A DNA stretch of 35,217 nt from Desulfocapsa sp. (lineage in GTDB: Bacteria; Desulfobacterota; Desulfobulbia; Desulfobulbales; Desulfocapsaceae): positions 1 to 35,217 of the forward strand of contig JAQYVF010000049.1 in the NCBI GenBank assembly GCA_030145625.1, written 5' to 3'. Shown here in pieces: positions 1-8,010 of this stretch. Under the pieces are notes generated by a model. That model had not been told where the DNA came from. It saw only the letters and a list, made by a program, of their open reading frames with translations, and searched no databases. The position numbers and the translations under genes were made by a program. The stretch's first letter is position 1. Each line of letters begins with the position of its first letter.

Positions 1-150
1 CTCTCTTTTAATCTCCTACTTCCTGCAACCCTTTTGCAACCGCAAACCAATACGCACGAGCAGATCACTATAATTTCCACCATGTTCCATTATAAAGGGT
101 GACATATAGTTCCTAAACAGTAAAAATAAGCTTTAATGGTGCCTATATAA

Positions 151-166
151 GACCTTAATTAAGGTC
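151..166. repeat. Perfect 16-bp palindrome
   Basis: The sequence GACCTTAATTAAGGTC is its own reverse complement and directly precedes the REP-like element at 172. It could be an operator or a hairpin tip. It lies about 200 nt upstream of hipB, so a role as the HipB operator is only a guess. Confidence 0.6.
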
Positions 167-171
167 CCCAT

Positions 172-264
172 GTAGGAGCGGATTCATCCGCGAACCACCC
201 CCCGCTAACAAAAACAGACAAGCGGACCGCAGCAAACTCTGTTGGCAGATGAATCCGATACTAC
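172..264. repeat. REP-like inverted pair (BIME-type)
   Basis: The unit GTAGGAGCGGATTCATCCGC begins at 172. A diverged inverted copy occupies 244-264; read on the minus strand it starts GTAGTATCGGATTCATCTGC. Each unit contains its own short palindrome (GCGGAT-tc-ATCCGC in the left copy). Two inverted imperfect units separated by about 50 bp is the typical layout of a bacterial interspersed mosaic element. This family differs from the GTAGGTTGGG repeats elsewhere in the window, so its mobilising RAYT is probably encoded outside. Confidence 0.6.
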
Positions 265-367
265 TTTTTATTCTATTTTCCTGGTTTCCCTCTCCCTTAG
301 CCCCCAGTGCTTCACCCTTTTTCTGCCAAGTTTATTATTCTAAACAAACATTGCAAAACAAAACGAA

Positions 368-631
368 ATGTCTACAATACTAAACATGGACTTGCTAAAC
401 GACATGGAAGCTTTAGGTATGCAAATACAAAAAGCACGAAAACAACGAGGCTTGTTACAGTCGGACATTGCAGAAAGTGCATCAGTGCGACGTCAGGTGA
501 TCGGAGAACTGGAGCGTGGTGTGTACAAAGGTTCACTGCGGCGTACCATTGAAATTTTGCGAACAATGGGATTACGCCTCACTGTAGAACCTGTTCGTTT
601 TCCGACATTGGATGAACTGTCCGATGAATGA
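368..631 (+). CDS. hipB: HipB-like XRE-family antitoxin
   Basis: This 87-residue protein has a helix-turn-helix at about residues 17-70, including the segment QIQKARKQRGLLQSDIAESA and a recognition helix around SVRRQVIGELERG. The size and position before a HipA kinase fit the DNA-binding antitoxin of a HipBA module, which neutralises HipA and represses its own operon. The stop codon overlaps the hipA start region (8 bp if hipA begins at 624), implying translational coupling. The start at 368 lacks a clear ribosome-binding site; an in-frame ATG at 386 is an alternative. Confidence 0.85.
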   Translation: MSTILNMDLLNDMEALGMQIQKARKQRGLLQSDIAESASVRRQVIGELERGVYKGSLRRTIEILRTMGLRLTVEPVRFPTLDELSDE

Positions 632-1778
632 GAGAATAAAAAGAATACGAATAAGTGTACCGGAAGGTGACAGCGGCACATTGGAGAAGACCCATCGCTT
701 CTCATTTGCCTATGATCATTCGGTACAGCAGATACACCAGGTTTCCTTAACCATGCCGGTACGTCTGCAAAGCTACAGCCGTGGCGCAATTCACCCTATA
801 TTTGAACAAAACCTGCCAGAGGGTTTTGTCCGTCAGCGCATCACTGAACGTTTACGAAAACATATGCGAATTGACGAGATGCTCTTTCTTGCACTGCAGC
901 GTGATTATGGCATAGGGAGGATCCAGTATTACTCCAGTCAATTTCCTGAAAGTGAAGTTGGCAAGGAAGACCTGGCAGAAATTCTCAGGTGGCAGGGTAA
1001 AAAATCATTATTTGATGAACTGGTGAATAAATATTTACTCCAGACCTCTATCAGTGGCGTACAGCCCAAAGTTTTGGTCGGTGATAGTCGAGCAACGTTC
1101 GATACGCCGGGGCTGATCATTAAAAGTGGCCTTGATGAATACCCAGGACTGGCCGTGAATGAGTTCTTTTGCATGACTGCGGCGCAAAATTGCGGCCTGA
1201 ATGTACCAGCATTTCACCTGTCCGACGATCAGTCTCTGTTTGTCATGCATCGGTTTGATCTTGATAATGATGGTAGCCGTCTGGGGATGGAGGATTTTTC
1301 CGTTCTTCTGGGTGAGAGGACGGATGACAAATATACAGGATCCTATGAGTCCCTCGCCAAAGTTGTTACTATGTATTGTGCGTCTCCACGAAGAGATCTG
1401 GAATCATTCTTTCGTTTAATAGTGTTAGCCGCTGCTGTTGGAAACGGTGATGCACATAAGAAAAATTTTTCCCTCATCTATGAGGATATTACAAAACCTG
1501 AAACAATACGTCTGTCACCTGCCTATGACATAGTTTCGACATTGGCATATCTGGAACATGACACTCCGGCACTCAAAATGAATGGTCAGAAAATTACTTT
1601 CCCAAGGAAAACAGAGCTGAGCCGTTTTGGAAAAAAAATAGGCTTAAAAAAAACTCTTGAAACCATAGAACAAATCGCCGACACTGTCAGCGATACCCTA
1701 AAGGATCAACGCTCTCTCTTCGGGAAATATCCGTTTATTTACAAAGCAATACAGCGCTCCAACTCTCACTGTCTGTGA
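612..1778 (+). CDS. hipA: HipA-like serine/threonine kinase toxin
   Basis: This 388-residue protein is a type II toxin of the HipA family. E. coli HipA phosphorylates glutamyl-tRNA synthetase and induces persistence; the target here is unknown. Visible motifs, in order: the N-terminal HipA region with NLPEG near residue 67, the SGVQPK nucleotide loop at 148-153, the IIKSG lysine near 171, the catalytic loop GNGDAHKKNFSL at 277-288 (Asp280, Asn285), and the metal-binding AYD at 304-306. All kinase residues appear intact. The true start may be the ATG at 624, which overlaps the hipB stop and gives MNERIKRI. Confidence 0.88.
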   Translation: MNCPMNERIKRIRISVPEGDSGTLEKTHRFSFAYDHSVQQIHQVSLTMPVRLQSYSRGAIHPIFEQNLPEGFVRQRITERLRKHMRIDEMLFLALQRDYGIGRIQYYSSQFPESEVGKEDLAEILRWQGKKSLFDELVNKYLLQTSISGVQPKVLVGDSRATFDTPGLIIKSGLDEYPGLAVNEFFCMTAAQNCGLNVPAFHLSDDQSLFVMHRFDLDNDGSRLGMEDFSVLLGERTDDKYTGSYESLAKVVTMYCASPRRDLESFFRLIVLAAAVGNGDAHKKNFSLIYEDITKPETIRLSPAYDIVSTLAYLEHDTPALKMNGQKITFPRKTELSRFGKKIGLKKTLETIEQIADTVSDTLKDQRSLFGKYPFIYKAIQRSNSHCL

Positions 1779-1862
1779 GAAGCTGTGAATTCACTACAGA
1801 AGAAATGTTGGCTCAACCCATCATTACCGACATCAACCGCCTGAAACTACAGTTCACTTCTC

Positions 1863-2304
1863 TCAATCCCTGTCCTTTCCGCCTTTATCTTCAGTCCTAA
1901 GTCCTTTTCTTCTCCATTCCCATACTAACCGTAGAGGCCGATAAAAATTATAAAGGAAATGTCAAGGATGCTGACAGAGGCCAGCTCTGCCATTCTTTGA
2001 TTGTAGACAGGAAAGAAAGGCGAATGCATACCGGATTTTGTCTGACAAAGTATCCTTGATATTTTATATGAACTGTTGAAAAATACCTCGATATCATGCT
2101 GTTGTCCAAAAAAATTCCATTCGACAAATGCTTGGTGACACTGTTGCCGATGACCTGTAATTGAGCATCGCTAACTATCCTGTCCATAACCCCATCAGGC
2201 AGTCGTAAAGAGCACAGTCTATGACTAAGCAGTAGCCCAAGAAGACACATGCGTTTGTAGTGGGGGGGGCTGCAGCGTTACCAGAGCCTTTGCCAGTCGA
2301 AATC
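1863..2304 (-). pseudogene. Broken remnant of a nucleotidyltransferase (C-terminal part)
   Basis: Read on the minus strand, this stretch matches the C-terminal third of the intact nucleotidyltransferase at 2969-4216: FDWQRLW corresponds to INWLKVF, MCLLGLLLSHRL to IVLLGLLLCHLL, and EWQSWPLSASLTF to DRQAWPLPPSLTF. It is broken by a TAA just after FDWQRLW. A one-base insertion near 1950 shifts the frame, after which YNFYRPLRLVWEW continues. The N-terminal two thirds, with the catalytic residues, are missing. It sits between the two toxin-antitoxin modules. It is probably a relic of a tandem duplication of the downstream gene, later cut off by the Phd/ParE module. Confidence 0.75.
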
Positions 2305-2333
2305 TTTTTTCGATGGCAGAAATACTTGCCATA

Positions 2334-2363
2334 ATAATAGTGATAGAATAGTATCACTATTAT
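2334..2363. promoter_or_regulatory. Operator-like inverted repeat at the antitoxin start
   Basis: The arms ATAATAGTGATA (2334-2345) and TATCACTATTAT (2352-2363) form a perfect 12-bp inverted repeat with a 6-nt spacer. The right arm runs into the ATG at 2362. This is a good candidate operator for autorepression by the Phd/YefM-type antitoxin. It also leaves no room for a normal Shine-Dalgarno, so the transcript may be leaderless or nearly so. Confidence 0.7.
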
Positions 2364-2619
2364 GAGAATAGAAATTGTGACCACACTGAAGAGGCAGGCA
2401 ACAAAAATCCTGGCAGACTTGCATGAATCTAAGGATCCTATCCTGATCACCGAGCATGGCAAACCCTCAGCCTATCTCGTTGATGTGGAATCCTTTGAGC
2501 TTATGCAAAACCGGATGCGCATACTGGAAGGGATTGCAAGAGGTGAGAGGGCTCTCTTGGAGAAGCTCACATATACTCAAGAACAGGCTAAGGACAAGAT
2601 GAAAAAATGGCTCAGTTGA
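2362..2619 (+). CDS. Phd/YefM-family antitoxin
   Basis: This 85-residue protein has the Phd/YefM fold signature: an N-terminal DNA-binding half with DPILITEHGKPSAYLVDVESFE at about residues 30-51, and a C-terminal helical tail that would wrap the toxin. It precedes a RelE/ParE toxin and overlaps its start by 13 bp, the normal coupled arrangement. It is expected to neutralise the toxin and repress the operon by binding the inverted repeat over its own start codon. Confidence 0.88.
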   Translation: MRIEIVTTLKRQATKILADLHESKDPILITEHGKPSAYLVDVESFELMQNRMRILEGIARGERALLEKLTYTQEQAKDKMKKWLS

Positions 2620-2912
2620 TCTGGACTGAGCCAGCCCTGCTGGATCTTGATGAAATTGCCGAGTATATTGCACTCGATGACTTTAGGGCAGCTCAGAGAC
2701 TTGTGGAAAAAGTCTTTGAACGTGTTGAAATCCTGGAGTCGTTTCCCCAATCCGGTAGACTCCCCCCGGAATTGAAGCACACGCCATATCGAGAAATTAT
2801 TGTGGGACCATGTCGGATTTTCTATCGGGTAGAGGAAGATAACGTCTATATACTCTATGTGATGCGTGGAGAAAGCCAGTTGCGCAAATACCTACTTGAG
2901 AAAAGAGACTAG
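2607..2912 (+). CDS. RelE/ParE-family toxin
   Basis: This 101-residue protein has the ParE/RelE superfamily pattern: WTEPALLDLDEIAEYIA at the N-terminus, LESFPQSGRLPPEL in the middle, REIIVGPCRIFYRV in the central beta-strands and VMRGESQLRKYL at the end. ParE members inhibit gyrase while RelE members cleave mRNA. The long first helix and the SGR-P and YREI patterns favour the ParE branch, but the target cannot be settled from sequence alone. It ends 56 bp before the convergent gene at 2969. Confidence 0.88.
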   Translation: MAQLIWTEPALLDLDEIAEYIALDDFRAAQRLVEKVFERVEILESFPQSGRLPPELKHTPYREIIVGPCRIFYRVEEDNVYILYVMRGESQLRKYLLEKRD

Positions 2913-2968
2913 AAATAACAAATAGTTTATTGTCTCATCTTTAGTCCTCCTCCCTCCCTCCGCAGTCC

Positions 2969-4216
2969 TTACTCATCTAATCCCTTCCGCTCTTCTTTCT
3001 TGCTATATTTCCTTTTCCCCCCTTCCCATACCAGCCGCAGAGGCCGAAAAAAATAGTAGAGGAACGTCAAAGACGGTGGGAGGGGCCAGGCCTGCCGGTC
3101 CTTGCTGGTGGGGCGGAAACAAATCCGGCAAAGAAAACGATAAAGGTGCTTTATCCTGTCCGAAAATGAATCTCTGATACAGGTATGGAGAGTTGAAAAC
3201 TGGCAAGAATAATCATCCTGTTCCTGCATGGCAGGATCAAGAGTCAACCTGAGCAGGATTTTCTTCCCAACCGGCAGTAATTTTTTGTTGTTATCCAGTT
3301 CGGCCATTACCAGTGGTGGCAGTTTGAGGTCAAAGAGAAGATGGCACAAGAGAAGGCCGAGCAAGACTATGCGATGAGCTCGAAGATATCTGCTTTGTTC
3401 AAAGACTTTAAGCCAGTTGATCTTTTCCGTGTTCCGGATAAGCTCGGAGATACAATTGATATTCTCGAGAGGTTGCCAGCAATGCTTGGAAGAATGAATG
3501 CACAGGAAAACGATATTGTCTTCCACTGACAGGGTTGGGAATTGCCAGGCTGCAAGTTTTATCGTTGTGGCTCTTTCAATGATATCTTCCAGATAGAGAG
3601 GCACAAGAGAATAACGACCAGTCAGTTCCCAATGCAGGTCTATATTTATGTTGTTGCTGGTGTTGACCATTGCAAAACAATTTTCCTTTCTGAGGAAAGC
3701 CTCTTTCCTATCGCCTGCAATCTGCGTTTCGCAGTTATACCCGTTGGCTATCAGCAGGTTTCTAGCCTTGATTGCATCTTTTTCTGCTACTAGAAAGTCC
3801 AGATCACCGAACCAACGGCGGTTGATATTACCGTATGCTGCCTGGGAGAGGGCAGGTCCTTTAAACGGAATGACCTGGATAGTATTGCTGTTGAACAGGG
3901 CAATAATTTTATGGAGATTGGCGGTAAAGAGAAGGTTGCTGGCGCTGGCAGTGATTGCTGCTCGATGAAGATCTTCCAGAACCTGCTCGGGAATGTCATT
4001 GCAGACGACAAGCTGCAGATGGCGAAAAAGGAGGAGGGAAAGTCGGTGAAAAGCCGCCATCCTGAGCAATAAAGACCAGTCTATTTGACTGGTTACAATC
4101 TGTTCTGCTCTATTTTTCTGTGAACTACTCAGGTTGATCCTGGCGCAAAGCAGCACCAGTTCAAGCTCGGGGCCAAATGGTGGCAGACCTTTGGGGAGTA
4201 GTGCCTGGTGTGGCAT
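2969..4216 (-). CDS. Nucleotidyltransferase family protein (NTP_transf_5-like)
   Basis: This 415-residue protein belongs to the uncharacterised nucleotidyltransferase family also found beside lasso peptide kinases and in EPS loci. Its signature is a Gly near 120 (FKGPALSQAAYG), the acidic pair DLD at 138-140 and a third acid in NIDLHWEL (Asp193). It is the last gene of the EPS block and starts 2 nt after the stop of the GT4 gene at 4219-5322, so the two are cotranscribed. A paralogue lies at 19052-20245 and a broken copy at 1863-2304. The substrate is unknown; in this context it may add a nucleotide or phosphate group to a glycan or peptide. Confidence 0.8.
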   Translation of the reverse strand: MPHQALLPKGLPPFGPELELVLLCARINLSSSQKNRAEQIVTSQIDWSLLLRMAAFHRLSLLLFRHLQLVVCNDIPEQVLEDLHRAAITASASNLLFTANLHKIIALFNSNTIQVIPFKGPALSQAAYGNINRRWFGDLDFLVAEKDAIKARNLLIANGYNCETQIAGDRKEAFLRKENCFAMVNTSNNINIDLHWELTGRYSLVPLYLEDIIERATTIKLAAWQFPTLSVEDNIVFLCIHSSKHCWQPLENINCISELIRNTEKINWLKVFEQSRYLRAHRIVLLGLLLCHLLFDLKLPPLVMAELDNNKKLLPVGKKILLRLTLDPAMQEQDDYSCQFSTLHTCIRDSFSDRIKHLYRFLCRICFRPTSKDRQAWPLPPSLTFLYYFFRPLRLVWEGGKRKYSKKEERKGLDE

Positions 4217-4218
4217 GG

Positions 4219-5322
4219 TTATTCTGCCAGGGCCTTTTTATAGACAGCAACTGTCTGCTCGGCAATCTTTGGCCAGTTGTATTTCTCAATAATTCCTGAT
4301 CGCAACAGTCGCTGCTCTTTATCTGACAACTTAATGTCAATCAGTCGGTCTATTTTTTTTGCCAGATCACGGACATCTCCACAGGAGAAAAAACGGTCAT
4401 TATCCAGGGCGACTTCTTTATTGGCAGGAATATCGGAGACCAGCACCTGAAGTTCATAGCTCATTGCCTCCAGCAGGGCTATGGGCAGTCCTTCATGGTA
4501 GGAGGGGAGGACAAAGAGACGGGCATGACTGAAGACCTGGTTCAGTGATTCTCCAGTGATATAGCCGGTTAAAATGACCCGCTTATCCAAGGCTGCAGTT
4601 TTTTTTAATTTTCTACTGTAGTCAGTTTCGTGATCAGCATCACCAGCGATGACAAGTTGCAAGTCTCCCTGGATTTCCTGAAAGGCTGCCAGCAGATCAT
4701 GCAGACCTTTTTCAGGGACAAAGCGGGCCGCTGTAAAAAGATACTTGCCGGGAACGATGCCGACACTCTCCAGAAAATCAGTATTGCTGCTTTTTTCAGG
4801 TATCGGCACGCCATTATAAATCAGATGAGAAGTCCGTCCACATCGTTTTGTAATGATATCTTCGATGACCCTGGAAATGACGATGATCTCGTTGGCAAAT
4901 TTCATGCCAACAAACTCCCCCAGGCGCAATATCTTTTTGGCAAGGTTTCCCCACTTGGCGCGATTGTAGTCGGGACCATGGTTGGTAATAACGACTCGCA
5001 ACCCAAGAAGCCTGGCAAGTGGAACCATCAGACCGGGTCCGATAGCATGGATATGAATGAGATCAACGCCCATGAACCTCGCCTTTAAAACAGCAAGAAA
5101 GGTGTGAATGATCGCTTCAAGACTCTTTTTGCGGGGGGCATTGAGATGCACCAACTGAACTCCGTTCCAGCTGGGGTACTTTTGGACAACGTATGGTGAG
5201 CGCGTGGCGAGGATTACCTCGTGACCATGAGCAACAATGAGAGGGTAGAGTTCCTGACAGTGTTTTTCGACTCCGCCGGGTATGTCAGGGATACCCCGTG
5301 TTCCGGTTACAAAAATTCTCAT
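4219..5322 (-). CDS. GT4-family glycosyltransferase with DUF1972-like N-terminus
   Basis: This 367-residue GT-B glycosyltransferase starts with GTRGIPDIPGGVEKHCQEL, resembling the DUF1972-type N-terminal domain of rhamnosyl- and glucosyltransferases. The retaining GT4 signature is present: TAARFVPEKGL near residue 197 and the E-x7-E motif EGLPIALLE at 277-285. It should transfer a sugar from a nucleotide donor to the lipid-linked repeat unit on the cytoplasmic face of the membrane. It is coupled to the downstream nucleotidyltransferase gene with a 2-nt gap. The donor and acceptor cannot be predicted. Confidence 0.9.
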   Translation of the reverse strand: MRIFVTGTRGIPDIPGGVEKHCQELYPLIVAHGHEVILATRSPYVVQKYPSWNGVQLVHLNAPRKKSLEAIIHTFLAVLKARFMGVDLIHIHAIGPGLMVPLARLLGLRVVITNHGPDYNRAKWGNLAKKILRLGEFVGMKFANEIIVISRVIEDIITKRCGRTSHLIYNGVPIPEKSSNTDFLESVGIVPGKYLFTAARFVPEKGLHDLLAAFQEIQGDLQLVIAGDADHETDYSRKLKKTAALDKRVILTGYITGESLNQVFSHARLFVLPSYHEGLPIALLEAMSYELQVLVSDIPANKEVALDNDRFFSCGDVRDLAKKIDRLIDIKLSDKEQRLLRSGIIEKYNWPKIAEQTVAVYKKALAE

Positions 5323-5382
5323 AACAGTTCCAAATTCCTACCCACAGATTTACAGTCTTTCACCTGCCAGCAGTGTCTCCAT

Positions 5383-5521
5383 GTAGGTTGGGGTAAGCGC
5401 CTCACTCATCCTAAAAATTTGGGTTTCGCTTTGCCTTGTCGCGAGCACCGCAACTATGAATTTCCACAATCAAAGCGTAACCCAACGTCTTGGTATAACA
5501 CAACAGCTAAACCCAACCTAC
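5383..5521. repeat. Non-autonomous RAYT-type palindromic element
   Basis: This 139-bp element lies between the radical SAM and GT4 genes. It is bounded by GTAGGTTGGGG (5383-5393) and AACCCAACCTAC (5510-5521). An inner inverted pair is TTGGGTTTCGCTTTG (about 5420-5434) against CAAAGCGTAACCCAAC (5471-5486). The same GTAGGTTGGG / GTTGGGTT units flank the RAYT gene at 31411-31953, so this is a dispersed copy of that repeat family. Confidence 0.7.
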
Positions 5522-5538
5522 TATTTTATGCTTTCCGT

Positions 5539-6543
5539 CTACCCCTTCTTCCCAATGGGATCCAAACACACAACCTTCCCATTGTTCATTATCACCTTAA
5601 ATTTGTTTTTTACAACCCATTTCAGCGGAACACTTATCCGTTTTTTCATCGCCGGCGAGGCAGACCCGATCATCCAGCACTGTTGTTCACAGTTCTTGAC
5701 CATCTTTCGGACCTTCTCGGCCTGCTCACTGTTCCAGATGGTGTCGAAATCCTGCTCATGCAGGTTGCCCATTACCATTGGCTGTTCAGATCCATTGCAG
5801 GGCATAACATTGCCAAAGGGATCAACAAAAAACATATCTGTTCCCACTTCACAGGGTAGAGCCCGTTTCTGCCCACGAGCCTTTCTTGCCAAACCCATGT
5901 TAAAGTAGGCTCGAAACCAGTTCTTCGGCTTGTTGGTTTTCAGCAGTTCCACAGCAACATTTTCAAAGGTTTTGGCCACCTTTTCCTGATCTTCATACTG
6001 GTTGTCAGTGGTATGGAAATAGAAAGAATTATGGGTAGTGGCTGTGGCAAACTCCAACCCCATGGCATTGGCCAGTCGATAGAGCTCGATCATATCATCC
6101 GCATTGCGGTCGGAAACGGTCATCCCGAAGCCGATATCGGTGATTCCCATACCCTGCAGGGTAGTAAGGGTCCGCAAGCCGTGATCAAAACCATTTTTGA
6201 TGCCGCGTAATTCGTCGTTGGCAGCAGGCAAGCCTTCAATGGATATTCTGATGCCGACCCGGTTGCCGAAGCGTTCAAAAAGTTTGATGATCCGGTCGGT
6301 AAAATAACCGTTGGAGCTGATCACCAATCGTTTGGTCTTGGTCAAAGCCTTTTCAACGATCTCCTCAATATCTTTGCGAAGAAACGGCTCACCGCCGGTG
6401 ATATTGATGAAGTCAAGTCCGTCCGGCAGCTTGTCCACCATCTCAGGGCCATACTCTTCTTCTTTTTTGCTGGGGTGCTGCCAGGTGTTGCACATATAGC
6501 ACTTGGCATTACAACGGTACGTTACGATGAGACAAGCTTCCAT
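5539..6543 (-). CDS. Radical SAM/SPASM-type protein
   Basis: This 334-residue protein has the radical SAM cluster motif C-x3-C-x2-C at Cys11, Cys15 and Cys18, only ten residues after the start. It also has the GGEP motif at about 50-53. A C-terminal SPASM-like region holds Cys231, Cys249, Cys285 and Cys289 with the phrase VDPFGNVMPCNGSEQP, so auxiliary iron-sulfur binding is likely. SPASM proteins modify peptides, sugars or other substrates through a 5'-deoxyadenosyl radical. Within an EPS glycosyltransferase block a sugar or lipid-carrier substrate is plausible, but none can be named. It is not obviously part of the lasso cluster. Confidence 0.87.
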   Translation of the reverse strand: MEACLIVTYRCNAKCYMCNTWQHPSKKEEEYGPEMVDKLPDGLDFINITGGEPFLRKDIEEIVEKALTKTKRLVISSNGYFTDRIIKLFERFGNRVGIRISIEGLPAANDELRGIKNGFDHGLRTLTTLQGMGITDIGFGMTVSDRNADDMIELYRLANAMGLEFATATTHNSFYFHTTDNQYEDQEKVAKTFENVAVELLKTNKPKNWFRAYFNMGLARKARGQKRALPCEVGTDMFFVDPFGNVMPCNGSEQPMVMGNLHEQDFDTIWNSEQAEKVRKMVKNCEQQCWMIGSASPAMKKRISVPLKWVVKNKFKVIMNNGKVVCLDPIGKKG

Positions 6544-6804
6544 GATTTATGCTCTAGTTTTGCTTTTCCAGCCACTGTATACCAAATCGGGTCAACCGAT
6601 ATTGCTACAGTTTGCTTCTAGGATTTTCAGGTAGTTGTGTATTCGATGAGGCCAGCATGCAATGCATAGGTTAACTATGCCTCATAAAAATATTTACGAT
6701 CTGTTACTCCAATAATGCTCTGCAGCTGCTCTCTACTTGTCGGAGTTTTACAAGGAAGAAGTATTTTTTCGGCCTGGGTCTGAAATCATCCATGGTCTTG
6801 CTGC
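6544..6804. other. Intergenic spacer with a small inverted repeat
   Basis: No gene was recognised here. The only visible structure is nested inverted repeats around 6647-6685: ATGAGGC with GCCTCAT, and GCATAG-gttaa-CTATGC. They could form a hairpin between the GT4 gene (6805-8010) and the radical SAM gene. Confidence 0.4.
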
Positions 6805-8010
6805 CTATGCTCTAGTAAGAAGCCCAGAGTAGATCTCCAACAGCTGCCGATTATGCTCTGCCAGTGAGTACTCCTGCTCAAGCTTCCTTCTGGCGGCACG
6901 ACCCATTTGATCTCTCAATTCAGCATTACCTGCCATGAGCTTCATCTTTGCTGCCAGTTCAGTCGTATTACCCATTTCAAAAAGAAACCCTGTCTTGCCG
7001 TCTTCAATCTGTTCAGGGATGCCGCCGATCCGGCTGCCGATAATCGGTTTGCCGAAAGCCATGCCCTCAAGCACTGCCATGGAACAGTTTTCGTACCATT
7101 CGGACGGAACCACTACAAAGGCCGAGTTGGCAACAAGGTCGTTCAGGGCCTGGCCACTCTGATAGCCAAGGAACTCAACATCAGGATATTCCAGGACCAA
7201 CTCTTCTGCCAACGGCCCGGTACCGACAATCTTTAAAGGCAGATTCGTTTTCAGGCCTTGATGGGCACGGAGCAGGGGCTTCACACCTTTTTCCTTGGAT
7301 AACCTGCCAAAGTAGAGAGCATAACCCTGATCCTGATAGTTGGGTTGGTATGCATCAATATCAATACCATTTCGGAGCACCTTGATTTTTTCTTGCGGGA
7401 TGCGCTGCTCCGTCAGATCTGCGAGGAAACGGCTGGGAGCCAGAAAAAGATCAACCCCGTTATAACTCCCTCGCCACTTATGAAACATGGCTTCTGCTGA
7501 AAGAAGCAAACCGCGCATCCGGGAATCTTGACAGTTCATGGTAAAGGCATTCCAAAACTTTCCCCCTGCGCAGGCGTTACAGATTACATCATCTTTCAAA
7601 GCAAGATAACTGGGGCATACCAGTTTGTAATCATGAAGGGTCATGACAACTTTCACTCCATGCTTTTTCAATACAGGAATAATGGAGGGAGTGAGTTGGT
7701 GATAGATATTATGGAGATGGGCTATCTGAGGCTTTTCCTGAAGAATCAATTCTTCAATTCTTCGTACTGCCACTGACGAATGGACAAAGGAAATGGCTTG
7801 CTGGAGTCTCTGGGCTATGCCGCCCCCAGAATTATAACTGGTATTAGGTACAAAAAAATCTGCATACGGCGAGGGAAGATTTCTCTCATCCATCATGGAA
7901 AAATCAACAAGGTCATGTCCCTGCTCTAACAGGAAATCACGTTCCTGAAAAAATACGGTTTCAGAGCCTCCGTTAAGGTGGAAGAATTTATTAGCGAGGA
8001 GGATTTTCAT
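6805..8010 (-). CDS. GT4-family glycosyltransferase
   Basis: This 401-residue GT-B enzyme shows NKFFHLNGGSETVF at the N-terminus, MTLHDYKLVCPSYL near residue 123, the nucleotide-sugar domain entry YFGRLSKEKGVKPLL near 233 and the E-x7-E motif ENCSMAVLE at 307-315. It would add a sugar to the EPS repeat unit at the inner membrane. It overlaps the upstream polymerase gene by 4 bp (8007-8010), so the two are translationally coupled. The decayed glycosyltransferase at 18411-18861 resembles this enzyme in the same motifs (VVPSEW, GTGPL). Sugar specificity is unknown. Confidence 0.92.
   Translation of the reverse strand: MKILLANKFFHLNGGSETVFFQERDFLLEQGHDLVDFSMMDERNLPSPYADFFVPNTSYNSGGGIAQRLQQAISFVHSSVAVRRIEELILQEKPQIAHLHNIYHQLTPSIIPVLKKHGVKVVMTLHDYKLVCPSYLALKDDVICNACAGGKFWNAFTMNCQDSRMRGLLLSAEAMFHKWRGSYNGVDLFLAPSRFLADLTEQRIPQEKIKVLRNGIDIDAYQPNYQDQGYALYFGRLSKEKGVKPLLRAHQGLKTNLPLKIVGTGPLAEELVLEYPDVEFLGYQSGQALNDLVANSAFVVVPSEWYENCSMAVLEGMAFGKPIIGSRIGGIPEQIEDGKTGFLFEMGNTTELAAKMKLMAGNAELRDQMGRAARRKLEQEYSLAEHNRQLLEIYSGLLTRA

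Larger units (their letters stand above)
1..367. other. Non-coding left edge with palindromes
   Basis: This stretch has no convincing gene before the hipB start. It holds a perfect 16-bp palindrome at 151-166 and an inverted pair of REP-like repeats at 172-264, both listed separately. An AT-rich stretch follows at about 266-367 and should contain the hipBA promoter. I cannot single out -35/-10 boxes or a clear Shine-Dalgarno in front of position 368. Confidence 0.6.

Noticed and set aside
3341-3968. Plus-strand ORFs within 3.3-4.0 kb
   Set aside because: They are antisense to the nucleotidyltransferase, whose catalytic motifs lie in the opposite frame.
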